DNA of 7,505 nucleotides from an uncultured Chlamydiae bacterium (GTDB taxonomy: Bacteria > Chlamydiota > Chlamydiia > Chlamydiales > CALBHK01). The notes under the pieces are model-generated. The model ran no database searches, had not been told where the DNA came from, and worked only from the letters and a program-made list of their open reading frames with translations. The position numbers and the translations under genes are program-made. Positions 6,717 through 7,505 of this stretch are shown one piece after another (within the stretch, counting starts at the first letter, position 1; each line of letters begins with the position of its first letter). The stretch lies in the NCBI GenBank assembly GCA_937894565.1, contig CALBHK010000437.1, forward strand, positions 1-7,505, in the 5' to 3' direction.

Positions 6717-7400
6717 ATGAAAAAAAATAGCCATGATCAGATAGAAACTATCGATGTAGACCCTTTCTATGAAAAAGTGACTGATTTTATAGAGACGCAT
6801 AAAAAAAACATTCTCTATGTAGGTATCGCTCTGCTGGCGTGTATTCTTCTTTTTCAGTGGTATTTTGCTTCTAAGGGAAGTAATGATTTAAGAAGCTATC
6901 ATACGGCTGATCAAGTGTTTAACAAGTTAATGGCCGCTCCGATGGATCAAGGATTCTACGATCAATTAACCCAATTGATTAAGCAGCACCCCGATTTAAA
7001 GACAAAATATCAGGCAGAACTAGTCCAATTAGACATTGTTAAAAAAACGGATAAGAATCTCAAAGAAGAGGTGAATGAGCTATTAAACCGCACAGCTTCT
7101 ACAACTTTGCAAACAAATAAGAATTTTGTGCAGACAACGCTTTTGATCACACAAGATAATTTGAAAGAGGCTTTGGTAAATTCACAAAATCTTGAAAAAG
7201 AATTGGCGCAGAATGCCTTGCAGCCTTTATTGCGCGGATATAATTTATTGCGTATTGCCTTTATCCAGAAAGTAAGTGGGGATGCCCAAGGGGCTAAGGC
7301 TAGCTTTGAGCTATTCCAAAAAGAGATTGGTGAAAAAGAGAGAAGGCAGCTGGAATCTATTTTCCAAGTAGGTTTAACCACATTAGAGCAGTATTTTTAA
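6717..7400 (+). CDS. Single-pass membrane protein with TPR-like periplasmic domain (YfgM/TPR_21-like)
   Basis: A 227-residue protein with a short acidic cytoplasmic N-terminus (1-28), a basic HKK just before one membrane helix (about 31-50), and a helical extracytoplasmic domain (about 55-227). The helix-turn-helix spacing resembles TPR repeats, for example the ALQPLLRGYNLLRIAFIQ region (167-184) followed by GDAQGAKASFELF (188-200). This matches the layout of the YfgM/TPR_21 family (E. coli YfgM is about 206 residues), whose known member assists the SecYEG translocon and periplasmic chaperones. Equivalent function here is an inference from architecture, not from diagnostic residues. The start at ATG 6717 is preceded by a purine-rich AAGAAGAAG rather than a classical site. 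It is transcribed divergently from batA, so the pair may share control of envelope functions. Confidence 0.8.
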   Translation: MKKNSHDQIETIDVDPFYEKVTDFIETHKKNILYVGIALLACILLFQWYFASKGSNDLRSYHTADQVFNKLMAAPMDQGFYDQLTQLIKQHPDLKTKYQAELVQLDIVKKTDKNLKEEVNELLNRTASTTLQTNKNFVQTTLLITQDNLKEALVNSQNLEKELAQNALQPLLRGYNLLRIAFIQKVSGDAQGAKASFELFQKEIGEKERRQLESIFQVGLTTLEQYF

Positions 7401-7417
7401 CAAGATATCAGCTAGAC

Positions 7418-7505
7418 TTATTTCACCTTACGTAAAGTAAGAAAAGAATGACAGGATGGACAGGCATACACACCCAAGCTAACTCTTGCAGCCCTTCAGG
7501 CTGCG
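7418..7505 (-). CDS. Possible 3' end of a minus-strand gene with zinc-ribbon-like tail, frame disturbed
   Basis: Reading leftward, one frame ends at TAA (7420-7418) and encodes YACPSCHSFLTLRKVK, a plausible end for a protein with a CPxCH zinc-binding pair. That frame is closed by TGA at 7498-7496. A second frame, open from the right edge, reads QPEGLQELAWVC before leaving the pattern and stopping at 7423. Dropping two bases at a GTGTGT tract (7473-7468) would join the two into one sensible protein end. This could be a frameshifted or pseudogenised gene, a sequence error, or a coincidence in a short stretch. The gene would converge on the YfgM-like gene, 17 bases between stops. Low confidence, since only about 30 codons are visible. 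Confidence 0.25.

Noticed and set aside
7010..7381. Minus-strand open frame opposite the YfgM-like gene
   Set aside because: It is antisense to a gene with a good promoter and clear membrane topology. The Ser/Phe-rich product is typical of a shadow frame.
7427..7441. CTTAC-GTAAA-GTAAG small inverted repeat after the YfgM-like gene
   Set aside because: The five-base AT-rich stem is too weak and is not followed by a T run on either strand.
7488..7504. GCAGCC-CTTCA-GGCTGC hairpin, possible terminator of the YfgM-like gene
   Set aside because: The stem is perfect, but any T run would lie outside the window, and the sequence may be part of the minus-strand coding region. It cannot be decided from here.
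7448..7505. Short plus-strand frame beginning at ATG 7448 and open to the right edge
   Set aside because: Only 19 codons are visible, there is no clear ribosome binding site, and the sequence (rich in Thr, Ser, Cys) does not look more protein-like than the minus-strand alternative.

Overview
The window (7,505 bases, moderately AT-rich) looks like bacterial chromosome, most likely from an amoeba-associated relative of Chlamydia (Parachlamydia/Waddlia-like). That placement is an inference from overall protein character: lineage-specific proteins with one hydrophobic patch, a glycogen/starch-binding-type small protein, and a Bat-type von Willebrand factor A (VWA) locus. No ribosomal or other decisive marker is present. 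No mobile element, CRISPR array, rRNA or tRNA was seen.

Left part (1-3293, + strand): three genes in a row. The first is cut by the left edge, because its frame is open to base 2. The second (1187-2878) is a distant paralogue of the first: conserved residues occur in the same order over the overlapping length, and each has one hydrophobic segment near the C-terminus. Neither belongs to a family I recognise. The third (2943-3293) encodes a 116-residue stand-alone protein whose last 80 residues look like a CBM20-type starch/glycogen-binding fold. Its start is moved to an ATG with a strong ribosome binding site.

Centre (3303-6592, - strand): a two-gene Bat operon joined by an ATGA overlap. The first gene is a BatA-type membrane-anchored VWA protein. 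The second is a 743-residue BatB-type VWA protein fused to a BatC-type TPR protein. At the fusion point there is a signal-peptide-like stretch that would act as an extra membrane segment and place the TPR half in the periplasm. Both VWA domains keep complete metal-binding (MIDAS) residues. The usual partners (moxR ATPase, DUF58 protein, batD) do not flank the pair.

Right part (6593-7505): a 124-base divergent promoter region with an inverted repeat over a good sigma-70-like promoter, plus tandem 14-base units just before batA. It is followed by a gene for a single-pass membrane protein resembling the YfgM/TPR_21 family. The last 105 bases may hold the 3' end of a minus-strand gene with a zinc-ribbon-like CPSCH tail, though the frame is disturbed.

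Together, the right half appears devoted to envelope proteins (Bat complex and a YfgM-like TPR anchor, transcribed divergently). The left half carries lineage-specific proteins of unknown role and a possible polysaccharide-binding protein that runs into the Bat operon tail to tail, with 9 bases between the stops.
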